Of a stretch of DNA of 27,424 nucleotides, positions 21,103 to 27,424 are shown in pieces. Every line of letters begins with the position of its first letter. The first letter of the stretch is position 1. Below the pieces are notes generated by a model that saw only the letters and a list, made by a program, of their open reading frames with translations, had not been told where the DNA came from and ran no database searches. Source of the stretch: a virus; the IMG/VR virus record IMGVR_UViG_3300028394_000268, positions 1 through 27,424 of that record; one strand, given 5' to 3'. The translations under genes were made by a program, and so were the position numbers.

Positions 21103-21537
21103 TTAGAACCAGACTTTCTTTTTCTGATGCTCTGGAATAATGCGTGTGAGTTTAATCACAAGTAGTCCATCATCAAACTCAACTCCGGTGACTTCTACAT
21201 CATCAGAAATCGTCCATACTCTGGTGAATGATCTTTTTGCAAGTCCCTGATGTAAATATTCACCATCTTCTGTGGAGTCTTTTTGACCTTCCACAAATAA
21301 CTTATTGTTTTCTGTATAAACAGAAATTTCTTTTTTCTTAAATCCTGCAAGAGCAATCTCAACTCTTGTGGCAGTATTACTTTCTTTAACTACATTATAT
21401 GGTGGATAGTTTGACTCTGTTTGATGTAGAGAGTTAAACCGATGAATCCATTCATCCATACCAATAGAATATTTGTCAATATCATTGAGAAACTTCTCAA
21501 TGTTTCCAGCATTATATTTTGCGAGTGTTGGGTACAT
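21103..21537 (-). CDS. hsp20: small heat-shock protein Hsp20
   Basis: A 144-aa alpha-crystallin-type chaperone, which binds unfolding proteins without ATP. The N-terminus MYPTLAKYNAGNIEKF leads to NYPPYNVVKESNTATRVEIALAGFKKKEISV, the start of the alpha-crystallin domain. The domain ends in GLLVIKLTRIIPEHQKKKVWF, with an IxI/V-like motif (RIIPE). The ATG at 21537 is set by AAGGAG 7 nt upstream; a longer frame to 21558 lacks support. It stands alone between two terminators with its own -10 element and a structured leader. Phage Hsp20 may protect capsid proteins or the host photosynthetic apparatus. Confidence 0.95.
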   Translation of the reverse strand: MYPTLAKYNAGNIEKFLNDIDKYSIGMDEWIHRFNSLHQTESNYPPYNVVKESNTATRVEIALAGFKKKEISVYTENNKLFVEGQKDSTEDGEYLHQGLAKRSFTRVWTISDDVEVTGVEFDDGLLVIKLTRIIPEHQKKKVWF

Positions 21538-21594
21538 AATGGTTCTCCTTAAAAGCAAGAGTGTGTAAATATCAGACCCGAAGCATCTGATATT
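21538..21594 (-). promoter_or_regulatory. structured 5' leader of hsp20, possible RNA thermometer
   Basis: A 9-bp stem AATATCAGA/TCTGATATT (21586-21594 with 21568-21576) with a C(UUCG)G-like tip sits at the very 5' end of the predicted mRNA. Just before the ribosome site, TTGCT (21558-21554) can pair with AGGAG (21549-21545) across a UUUA loop, with one G·G mismatch. That is the arrangement of ROSE-type thermometers (UYGCU against the SD). Confidence 0.45.
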
Positions 21595-21598
21595 ACTA

Positions 21599-21604
21599 AT
21601 TATA
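21599..21604 (-). promoter_or_regulatory. -10 element for hsp20
   Basis: Perfect TATAAT on the minus strand between the regA terminator and hsp20. At 16-17 nt upstream only terminator-stem sequence is found, with no clear -35, so an activator or another sigma factor may be needed. A start near 21592 would place the leader stem-loop at the 5' end. Confidence 0.5.
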
Positions 21605-21614
21605 CACCAATCAT

Positions 21615-21639
21615 AAAAAAACGGGGTAGTGAACCCCGT
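21615..21639 (-). terminator. intrinsic terminator of the gp45-regA operon
   Basis: Minus strand: stem ACGGGGT/ACCCCGT (7 bp), 5-nt loop, seven T; 6 nt past the regA stop. Confidence 0.9.
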
Positions 21640-21645
21640 ATGATT

Positions 21646-22080
21646 TTATTCGGTTTCTGCTGTCTTTCCCTTTTTACCAATATTATACTTCTGTTCTAAA
21701 ATCCAATCACTTTTGTCCTTGTATGCTAGTACTTTGATTTGATTGAGGGGTGCAATATCCAATATTCTGTCTTCATCTACGACTGTTACAAGTCCCCAAT
21801 CTAAAAGTAAACGAACAATACGATTTCTTCTCTGAACATCGTTTACAGTCAGATTTGCGTGTTTACCATCAAGAGCAAACAACTCTTTGAAATGAACAAT
21901 AAAATATCTACCTTGCTTATGAAGAATGTGGCAAGATTGATAGAGTTTTTTCTCTTTACGAGATGCCACTCCAATACGTGTCAAAGTTTCACGAACCTTT
22001 AGGAAGTCGTCAGGCTCATTCAAAATCACTTCTACCATTTGGTCTTGAGACCATTCAACGATAGGTTCTATCGTATTCAT
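21646..22080 (-). CDS. regA: RegA translational repressor
   Basis: A 144-aa protein closely matching T4 RegA: EVILNEPDDFLKVRETLTRIGVAS, LYQSCHILHKQGRYFIVHFKELFALDGK and RIVRLLLDWGLVTVV. RegA binds AU-rich sites at the start codons of early mRNAs (in T4 these include 44, 45 and regA) and blocks ribosome binding. Compared with T4 there is an N-terminal extension of about 14 residues (MNTIEPIVEWSQDQ). The ATG at 22080 has GGAGG 6 nt upstream and overlaps the gp62 stop as ATGA, so the extension is probably real. Confidence 0.95.
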   Translation of the reverse strand: MNTIEPIVEWSQDQMVEVILNEPDDFLKVRETLTRIGVASRKEKKLYQSCHILHKQGRYFIVHFKELFALDGKHANLTVNDVQRRNRIVRLLLDWGLVTVVDEDRILDIAPLNQIKVLAYKDKSDWILEQKYNIGKKGKTAETE

Positions 22081-22460
22081 TTTGTTCCTCCAGTATCAAG
22101 TCGTTGTTTAATAAAGTTAATCTGATCTTTTGATAAAATTTTCAGTGCCTGAGATGCCTTTTCATTACTATATCCATAGTATTGTTTTATACACTCCAAG
22201 TCCTTGACTTTATCTTTATGGAGCCAGGGAGAAAATCTCTTCCGTTTCCTTACAGTATTTAGATAAAATGAATATTGCATATCTTTATCTAAAGAATGGT
22301 GAAGATTCATTTCATTTGTAAAGAGAATACAATCAATACTTCCAGATAAACATTTGTTAATAATGTAGGGCAAATACTCACGAATACTATCAGAATCAGT
22401 TTCCATAATATTGTTTTTTGTCTGATTGATAGAGTTTAACCAATCTTTAAGTTCAATCAT
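22077..22460 (-). CDS. 62: clamp loader small subunit gp62
   Basis: A 127-aa subunit that joins a gp44 tetramer to load the gp45 clamp. Diagnostic parts are MIELKDWLNSINQTKNNI at the N-terminus, YLPYIINKCLSGSIDCILFTNEMN, and VRKRKRFSPWLHK...IKQYYGYSNEKASQALKIL. It is shorter than T4 gp62 (187 aa), normal for cyanophages. I choose the ATG at 22460; a TTG lies just before it. It overlaps the dam stop by 8 nt. In T4 it directly follows gp44; here dam intervenes. Confidence 0.93.
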   Translation of the reverse strand: MIELKDWLNSINQTKNNIMETDSDSIREYLPYIINKCLSGSIDCILFTNEMNLHHSLDKDMQYSFYLNTVRKRKRFSPWLHKDKVKDLECIKQYYGYSNEKASQALKILSKDQINFIKQRLDTGGTK

Positions 22461-23415
22461 CAACTAATCCCTCACTTTTTAATTTATTATAATTATAGCA
22501 TCCATCAAAAGCAAGTTGAATTTTTGGATTTTTGTCATAAAAATCCTCCAAGGGTCCTACTTTTTCAGTTGGATAATTTGTCACTAAAAGTTCCACTTTT
22601 ACATTATCTTCAGTACCTTTTTCTCCACGATGCGCCATAGAGTATCGCAATTTCCATTCACGAAGATAATAATCCTTATATAAATCAAGAAGTTTTTCGT
22701 TTACATTATAAGTAATCATAAACTTATGAGGACACTTGTATACATTTTTTGCAAAAAGATCATGATCAAAAGATTTGTGCATCTCACGATTTTTTCCATA
22801 TAGGAAATCTTTAATATCATATGGAGGATCTAAAAAGACAAATACATCATTCCCATCAGCATTCATTACTTCAGAGTAATCAATATTTGTAATCTTCCAA
22901 TTTTTCATCAGTTTAGAAAACTCTTTAAGTTTTTCAATACCTACAAATGAAAAATTAGAACGAGAAGCAGTTGGTGAAAATGTGCTATTCTCAGTCAACC
23001 CAGAAAAACTACATTTATTAAGAATAAAAAAACTTACTGCTCTTTCTAATCCATCTTGGTTATTAATGTCTATTCGAGTTTGGTTGAATAATTCTTTATG
23101 TGCTTCATCTTTCTTATCTTGAGTCTCAAAGCCAGAAGATTTACTTTTAATTTCTTTTAGTCGTTCAGAAAGTTCTTCTCCATTATCCCGTAGTTGAACC
23201 CAGAAATTATATAAAGGAACATAGAGATCATTAATCCAAATAGGAATATCTGGATATGCCTGAGTAGTATAAAAAGCAACAGAACCTCCCCCAATAAATG
23301 GTTCACGATATTCTTTGAAGTTTTCTGGATACCAAGGTGCAAGAGTCTTAGTTGCTTTAGATTTACCTCCAGGATAACGGAGACAAGTTTTTAGAGGGAA
23401 AGTTTTGAGTTTCAT
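22453..23415 (-). CDS. dam: DNA adenine methyltransferase (Dam, D12 class)
   Basis: A 320-aa N6-adenine methyltransferase using S-adenosylmethionine. RYPGGKSK (13-20) and FIGGGS (40-45) form the cofactor site, and DPPY (196-199) is the catalytic motif IV; this order fits the alpha (D12/Dam) group. The likely target is a short palindrome such as GATC, but the recognition loop does not settle it. The gene is spliced neatly into the clamp-loader operon. Its start overlaps the gp44 stop (ATGA) and its stop overlaps the gp62 start, so methylation would be made together with the replisome. It may protect against host restriction or mark phage DNA. Confidence 0.92.
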   Translation of the reverse strand: MKLKTFPLKTCLRYPGGKSKATKTLAPWYPENFKEYREPFIGGGSVAFYTTQAYPDIPIWINDLYVPLYNFWVQLRDNGEELSERLKEIKSKSSGFETQDKKDEAHKELFNQTRIDINNQDGLERAVSFFILNKCSFSGLTENSTFSPTASRSNFSFVGIEKLKEFSKLMKNWKITNIDYSEVMNADGNDVFVFLDPPYDIKDFLYGKNREMHKSFDHDLFAKNVYKCPHKFMITYNVNEKLLDLYKDYYLREWKLRYSMAHRGEKGTEDNVKVELLVTNYPTEKVGPLEDFYDKNPKIQLAFDGCYNYNKLKSEGLVDD

Positions 23416-24356
23416 TTAAAATTACTCTCAATCATAATTTCGGTAAGAGCAGCAAGTAAGTTAATCTCTTGGTCTGCTACAAATGCTGATTGGTATTGAT
23501 ATTTTGCCACAATAAGAACACAAGCAGCAATACTGGGACCATCCAGATGTTCATATAGAGCATCATACACCATACGAAGAATACTACTGGCATCATTATC
23601 AAGATTGGCAGCAATCCATTTACGAACTTCCGGAAAGTTCTTTTCTTTGAGATGTTTAATGAGATCATTTACTTTAATGTCAGAGAAAGTAGCAAGAATG
23701 GCAGAATCAATGCTACCAGATACAGAATAACGTTGGCATTCATTTAAGACTCTTCTCCAATCAGGAAAATGCTTATTTATCAGTTGAACGAGAACCTTAT
23801 CATCTGCCTCAACTTTCTCCTGATCCAGGATCTTTTTGAGTCTTTCAAAGAACTTTGCTGCGATTTTTGGTCGATCTTTGGACTTAATACCAAATTCGAC
23901 AACGGCACATCGAGAGTGAAGGGGTTCGATGATTTTGTTTTTGTAGTTACAGGTGAAGATAAATCGGCAGTTGCTATAAAATGCCTCAATATTTGCCCGT
24001 AAGAGGAGTTGAACATCGTTCCCTGTGTTGTCGCACTCGTCAATGATGATAACTTTGTGTTTGCCAGTTGCTTGAAGTGAAACGGTCGAAGCAAAGTTCT
24101 TTGCCTGGTTTCGTACCGTGTCGAGAAATCTTCCCTCATCAGATCCATTAATGACATAAAAATCAACTCCTAATTCATTACATAGTGCTTTGGCAACTGT
24201 TGTCTTACCAACCCCAGGAGGTCCGGCAAGTAATAGATTTGGTATTTGTCCTTGATCCACAAAATCCTGAAAGGTTTTTTTGATACTTTCAGGAAGAATA
24301 CAATCTTCAATTTTCTTTGGGGCATATTTTTCTACCCACAAGAAATCATTATTCAT
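23412..24356 (-). CDS. 44: clamp loader large subunit gp44 (AAA+)
   Basis: A 314-aa ATPase. Walker A is GPPGVGKT (45-52), Walker B IIIDECDN (from 103, D106/E107), and the SRC arginine-finger motif is at 148-150 (LHSRC). The N-terminus LWVEKYAPKKIEDC is the classical clamp-loader opening. Four copies plus gp62 open and load gp45. It starts 7 nt after the small 40-aa gene and ends in ATGA overlap with dam. Confidence 0.96.
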   Translation of the reverse strand: MNNDFLWVEKYAPKKIEDCILPESIKKTFQDFVDQGQIPNLLLAGPPGVGKTTVAKALCNELGVDFYVINGSDEGRFLDTVRNQAKNFASTVSLQATGKHKVIIIDECDNTGNDVQLLLRANIEAFYSNCRFIFTCNYKNKIIEPLHSRCAVVEFGIKSKDRPKIAAKFFERLKKILDQEKVEADDKVLVQLINKHFPDWRRVLNECQRYSVSGSIDSAILATFSDIKVNDLIKHLKEKNFPEVRKWIAANLDNDASSILRMVYDALYEHLDGPSIAACVLIVAKYQYQSAFVADQEINLLAALTEIMIESNFK

Positions 24357-24363
24357 AATCTAT

Positions 24364-24486
24364 TTAAATCCAATTAGGTTTTTTCAATTTACAACTTGGG
24401 ACAATTTCCCACCATTCTTCACCATCAAACACATACAACTTGTGTGTATCTTTGTCGAGAAAAAAGTCACCTTTTTTATAGGTCAT
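24364..24486 (-). CDS. small protein, 40 aa, between gp45 and gp44
   Basis: ATG at 24486 overlaps the stop of the upstream 170-aa gene (ATGA), and the frame ends with TAA 7 nt before gp44. The product begins MTYKKGDFFLDKDTHKLYVF and continues DGEEWWEIVPSCKLKKPNWI, i.e. a small beta-rich unit (GDFFLD..THKLYVFDG..WW.IV) like the short repeats found in phage structural or accessory proteins. Coupled position and the codon use of its neighbours support it. Function unknown. Confidence 0.72.
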   Translation of the reverse strand: MTYKKGDFFLDKDTHKLYVFDGEEWWEIVPSCKLKKPNWI

Positions 24487-24995
24487 ACCCATTCTGGTCG
24501 GCGTTGTGGCATACGAAGATAATTAGATGCAACCCAAGGTTTGGATGCAATATACATCTTGTAAGCAGTAAAAGTGTCAATGCTGTCGTCAAGTTTATAT
24601 TCATCGGGCATCGCACGGGCAAATGATGTCACTTTGTCAATCTTACCTTTGGGAAACAAATAGTATGCTTGCAGTAAGGTATTATAGCAGGAGTGAGTTT
24701 TATTATATCGTAAAGTATATTCATCACACAAGTTCATTCCCCATTTGATTAACCAGTAGGCATTATCAATTGTTTTTGCTGCCCATAAAGTACAAGGGTG
24801 ATTACGGAATGCTCCCTTCTCTGTCTTGTAAGGGGTTCCATCGGTCTTGGGCAGAGTTCCGTATCCGTGCCCCCATTTCTCTGATGCCACGATAGAGAGC
24901 ATTTGGCATGTCTCTAAGGGCATTTTGACTATGTGTTTGTCTGGAAGACAAGTGGCACTTTCGGCAGGAAATGGGGAAGTGACAAAGATGTTCAT
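24483..24995 (-). CDS. conserved phage protein, MNIFVTSPFPxESA family
   Basis: A 170-aa protein of a family I have seen in several T4-like phages but cannot name with certainty. Conserved features are MNIFVTSPFPAESATCLPDK at the N-terminus followed by HIVKMPLETCQMLS, a central GAFRNHPCTLWAA, and LIKWGMNLCDEYTLRYNKTHSC. The His, Asp and Glu distribution (DKH, NHP, EY, KTH) suggests a metal- or nucleic-acid-handling enzyme. It is coupled to gp45 (ATGA), which suggests a replication or repair role; a link to DNA-glycosylase-like families is only a guess. Confidence 0.78.
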   Translation of the reverse strand: MNIFVTSPFPAESATCLPDKHIVKMPLETCQMLSIVASEKWGHGYGTLPKTDGTPYKTEKGAFRNHPCTLWAAKTIDNAYWLIKWGMNLCDEYTLRYNKTHSCYNTLLQAYYLFPKGKIDKVTSFARAMPDEYKLDDSIDTFTAYKMYIASKPWVASNYLRMPQRRPEWV

Positions 24996-25657
24996 TCAAA
25001 AGTAGAATCAGGCTCCATAGCAATATAATACTTCAAATCTCTGTCGGTGCTCGTAAATCGTGATAAAAGTTTTTGTGAGATGACAACCTCATAAGCACCA
25101 GGAAGAATCTTGATATTCTCCACTTTAAAATTGAACGTAAAGACACTATCGGTTTCACCAACCACAATGGAAAAATTGTTTGATGTGTCATTCTTTTTAT
25201 CTCTTACTACCAGTTTGATCACACCGGCATCACCAACAGCAGAAAGGTCGGGAAGTTGATAAATCGCAGATGCCTTGAGTAACTTATCTAACTGTTGAGT
25301 ATTCAACTCAAAGCATACATCCTCACTCGGAAGAGTGATTTCTTTATCTGGTGGAATCACGATTACACTTGGATCAGCAAAGAAATACTTGGATCGCATT
25401 TTACCTTCACGAATCACCACATAACCATCATTATCAAAATCCAATTCGGCATTTTGATGAAGATTAAGTCCATTTAGGAATTGATTCAGATCGTAAATAC
25501 CAAAGTCCTTTGGAAACTCTTCGGTAATCTCTGCTTCGGCAAGAATGTTCTTCATCACAGAAATTGTGCGAAGTTTGTTTCCTTGCCTGAACAAAATTGA
25601 TTGATTGATGCCAGAGAAATTCTTCAGCAGTGACAGTGTTTTATCAGAAAGTTTCAT
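24992..25657 (-). CDS. 45: sliding clamp gp45
   Basis: A 221-aa trimeric processivity clamp, which in T4 also couples replication to late transcription through gp55/gp33. MKLSDKTLSLLKNFSGINQSI, IYDLNQFLNGLNL, FFADPSVIVIPPDKEI, NTFNF-like VFTFNFKVENIKILPGAYEV and the C-terminal AMEPDST all align with T4 gp45. The ATG at 25657 is preferred because it gives the T4-like start; ATG 25678 (MKLKNQT...) is the alternative. The TATAAATA late promoters in this window are consistent with clamp-dependent late transcription. Confidence 0.94.
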   Translation of the reverse strand: MKLSDKTLSLLKNFSGINQSILFRQGNKLRTISVMKNILAEAEITEEFPKDFGIYDLNQFLNGLNLHQNAELDFDNDGYVVIREGKMRSKYFFADPSVIVIPPDKEITLPSEDVCFELNTQQLDKLLKASAIYQLPDLSAVGDAGVIKLVVRDKKNDTSNNFSIVVGETDSVFTFNFKVENIKILPGAYEVVISQKLLSRFTSTDRDLKYYIAMEPDSTFE

Positions 25658-26189
25658 AGTTTGATTTTTGAGTTTCATTATTAAATCCGGCAAAATGATA
25701 TAGAAGAACACCGTAGTGTATAATCTTCAGTGCATCAAGTTTTGACATTCCATCCTTCTTACCAAAACGAGAAGAATACTTAATTAGATTATCACGACAG
25801 AAGGGGACTCCATCATCAATCGCATCAATCATATCCAGAACCTGAACCTTTGACTTATCAGAAGCATAGTGTCCATTGTAAGTTCCCTTAATATATTCTT
25901 CTACAACTTTCAGAGTCTTTCCTTCACTAAACTTCCAGAAGTGATCTGAATTTAGTGATGGTTTTACCTCATAAGAAGTGAAAGATGATGTAATACTTGG
26001 AAGGGGTGAATAAGGATATCCAGTAAAACTAATATGATCTTCTCCCATACCTCCTGGAAGATGAGTATTTCCAAAAACTATTGTATCGGGAGAAGCATAA
26101 GGATTTCCAGTTATACTAATTCCATCTTCCTCCCAAAAATCTTGGTTTGGAATTGAACTTTCATAATCGGTTTCAAAATTTTCAGTCAT
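25644..26189 (-). CDS. DUF3310-like protein with N-terminal repeat region
   Basis: A 181-aa protein. The C-terminal half has the DUF3310-type pattern EEYIKGTYNGHYASDKSKVQ, VLDMIDAIDDGVPFCRDNLIKYSSRFGKKDGMSKLDALKIIHYGVLLYHF, often found in phage nucleotide-metabolism or replication regions. The N-terminal half is Pro/Gly/Ser-rich with two imperfect copies, ISITGNPYASP and ISFTGYPYSP. It leads the replication operon, starting 37 nt after a promoter, and overlaps gp45 by 14 nt. Biochemical function unknown. Confidence 0.8.
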   Translation of the reverse strand: MTENFETDYESSIPNQDFWEEDGISITGNPYASPDTIVFGNTHLPGGMGEDHISFTGYPYSPLPSITSSFTSYEVKPSLNSDHFWKFSEGKTLKVVEEYIKGTYNGHYASDKSKVQVLDMIDAIDDGVPFCRDNLIKYSSRFGKKDGMSKLDALKIIHYGVLLYHFAGFNNETQKSNYETF

Positions 26190-26225
26190 AAAGTTTCACA
26201 ATCAAAGAGAGTTTTATCTTTTAAT

Positions 26226-26254
26226 ATTATATCAGTTTGAGAGAGTTGCGTCAA
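26226..26254 (-). promoter_or_regulatory. sigma70-like promoter for the gp45-44-dam-62-regA operon
   Basis: TTGACG (26249-26254), exactly 17 nt, TATAAT (26226-26231). One mismatch from consensus overall. The -35 and spacer lie inside the last codons of cobS. Start near 26219, about 30 nt before the next ATG. Confidence 0.8.
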
Positions 26255-27347
26255 CTGCTTCTGGGGTAGAAGGCATTATAAAATCAGCATCAATCTTGTC
26301 ATAAAGTTCCAAGAATGCCTGTTTGGTTTCATCATCAAAACGATTTACACAAACCTGTATTGCCTTTGCTTTATCACCAAAGATGCTATAGGCACGAATG
26401 ATGTGAACGAGACGGCGGGTGCTGATGATTTCCTCAATACCACCATCATAGAAGGTCTTACGGATCACATCACCCCAATCAACAAGTCTCTTACAGAAAT
26501 CACGATCCTCAAGACCAAGATCCAAAGAAATACCCTCTAAGATCTTTTGCTCAACCGCAGGAGCAGGATAAGATTGTTCAAAGGTCACAGGAAATCTTTC
26601 TAAGAATGCTTCGTTGAGCACATTAGTTCCGATGAATCGTCCATCCTCAGAACCTTTACCTTTGGTATTTGCAGTCGCAAAAACATTGAATCCAGAAGAG
26701 GGTTTTACAAACTTACCAATCTTTTTCAGAAAGACACCTTTACCTTCCAATACAGATTGAAGACAAAGTATTTTATTAGAAGCAAGATCAATCTCATCCA
26801 AAAGTAAAATAGCACCACGTTCGAGTGCTTCAATCACAGGTCCATTATGCCAAACAGTTGCACCATCCACAAGACGAAAACCACCAATCAAATCATCTTC
26901 ATCAGTCTCAATCGTAATATTCACACGAATCAATTCACGACCAGTCTGAGCACAAGCTTGCTCCACAGAGAACGTCTTACCATTACCCGAGAGACCCGTA
27001 ATAAACGTTGGGTAAAAAATACGGGACTGAATAATTTTTTTAATATCGTTGAAGTTACCAAACTTGACGAAAGTATCATCTTTATCAGGAATAAGATTTT
27101 GTTCCAAAGCAGGAAGAGCAGCAGGAGAAGAAAAACTACGTTCTATTTCTTTTACCTTTTCTTGTGTCACTTCTAAATTCCACTTACCACGAGAAGTCTT
27201 ATATTTTTCAAGATTTTTTGTAACGGTTTGATAGGCACTTCCATTACTAGCACACCAACCACGAATGTCAGCACCAGTAATTTCTGACCCAAAAAGTGAT
27301 CTCAGAGAAGAAACGATATAATCGGGAGTCATTTTGAGACGGAGCAT
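26232..27347 (-). CDS. cobS: CobS-like AAA+ ATPase (cobalt chelatase subunit family)
   Basis: A 371-aa MoxR/CobS-type AAA+ protein. Walker A is GLSGNGKT (118-125), Walker B AILLLDEIDLA (D184/E185), with FNVFATANTKGKGSEDGRF as sensor 1 and LERFPVTFEQSYPA after it. The N-terminal 60 residues (MTPDYIVSSLRSLFGSEITGADIRGWCASNG) are a small helical domain found in cyanophage versions. In bacteria CobS works with CobN and CobT in cobalt insertion for B12; no CobN or CobT partner is visible here, so the phage role is unproven. A second ATG at 27332 is an equally possible start. Confidence 0.92.
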   Translation of the reverse strand: MLRLKMTPDYIVSSLRSLFGSEITGADIRGWCASNGSAYQTVTKNLEKYKTSRGKWNLEVTQEKVKEIERSFSSPAALPALEQNLIPDKDDTFVKFGNFNDIKKIIQSRIFYPTFITGLSGNGKTFSVEQACAQTGRELIRVNITIETDEDDLIGGFRLVDGATVWHNGPVIEALERGAILLLDEIDLASNKILCLQSVLEGKGVFLKKIGKFVKPSSGFNVFATANTKGKGSEDGRFIGTNVLNEAFLERFPVTFEQSYPAPAVEQKILEGISLDLGLEDRDFCKRLVDWGDVIRKTFYDGGIEEIISTRRLVHIIRAYSIFGDKAKAIQVCVNRFDDETKQAFLELYDKIDADFIMPSTPEAVDATLSN

Positions 27348-27373
27348 AGTGAGTGGTTTGTTTCAACATAGTC

Positions 27374-27379
27374 ATTATA
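27374..27379 (-). promoter_or_regulatory. -10 element upstream of cobS
   Basis: TATAAT on the minus strand, with a predicted start about 20 nt before the cobS ATG. No good -35 is found at 16-18 nt, so this is only a candidate. Confidence 0.4.
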
Positions 27380-27424
27380 ACAGCAATCAGAGTCTCAGAA
27401 TCACCCTACTGGACGGTTTCCAAA

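Noticed and set aside
1-27424. CRISPR arrays, insertion sequences, introns, inteins or prophage attachment sites
   Set aside because: No regularly spaced direct repeats, transposase genes, interrupted core genes or integrase were seen.

Overview
The window looks like part of a T4-like myovirus of marine picocyanobacteria (Prochlorococcus or Synechococcus). Four things point there. The T4 replication core is present: sliding clamp gp45, clamp loader gp44/gp62, RegA, DNA polymerase gp43, UvsX, helicase gp41 and primase gp61. The typical cyanophage extras are present too: CobS, MazG, Hsp20, NrdA/NrdB, a 2OG oxygenase and the MALWGIST-type structural protein. The DNA is AT-rich. Finally, the window carries a two-piece tmRNA whose tag peptide strongly resembles the Prochlorococcus one. 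Every gene I accept lies on the minus strand, so transcription runs from high to low coordinates and the description follows that direction.

27.4 to 21.6 kb: cobS, then a near-consensus promoter and the replication operon. The operon order is a DUF3310-like gene, gp45, a 170-aa gene, a 40-aa gene, gp44, dam, gp62 and regA, with most junctions overlapping by ATGA. An adenine methyltransferase sits between the two clamp-loader genes. A terminator follows. 21.6 to 21.1 kb: hsp20 with a structured leader. 21.06 to 14.3 kb: a fused terminator/promoter, then two small proteins, gp43, uvsX, a 2OG-Fe(II) oxygenase, gp41, a 75-aa gene, mazG and a terminator.

14.28 to 7.7 kb: a virion island driven by T4-type late promoters (TATAAATA). 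It holds proteins that look like internal-head or prohead-core proteins. One is a nucleotidyltransferase with a 10-residue N-terminus like the T4 capsid-targeting sequence. Two small genes, a structural protein and three small proteins follow. 7.6 to 2.2 kb: primase, nrdA, nrdB, three small genes including a SegE-like GIY-YIG protein, and a terminator. 2.2 to 0.77 kb: a tail-lysozyme-like protein, a histone H1-like small protein and a membrane-anchored protein.

0.75 to 0.06 kb: an RNA island with tRNA-Arg(UCU), an unusually compact tRNA-Leu(UAA), a circularly permuted tmRNA with its own promoter, a degenerate tRNA-Thr(UGU), tRNA-Gly(UCC) and tRNA-Asn(GUU). The tmRNA is the most striking element. 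Its acceptor half precedes its coding half, the two are separated by only 6 nt, and its predicted tag ANKIVAFSRTSVPSLV replaces the usual Ala-Ala end with Ser-Leu-Val. This suggests phage-controlled ribosome rescue with a changed fate for the tagged peptides. Family names come from reading motifs; no database search was possible.
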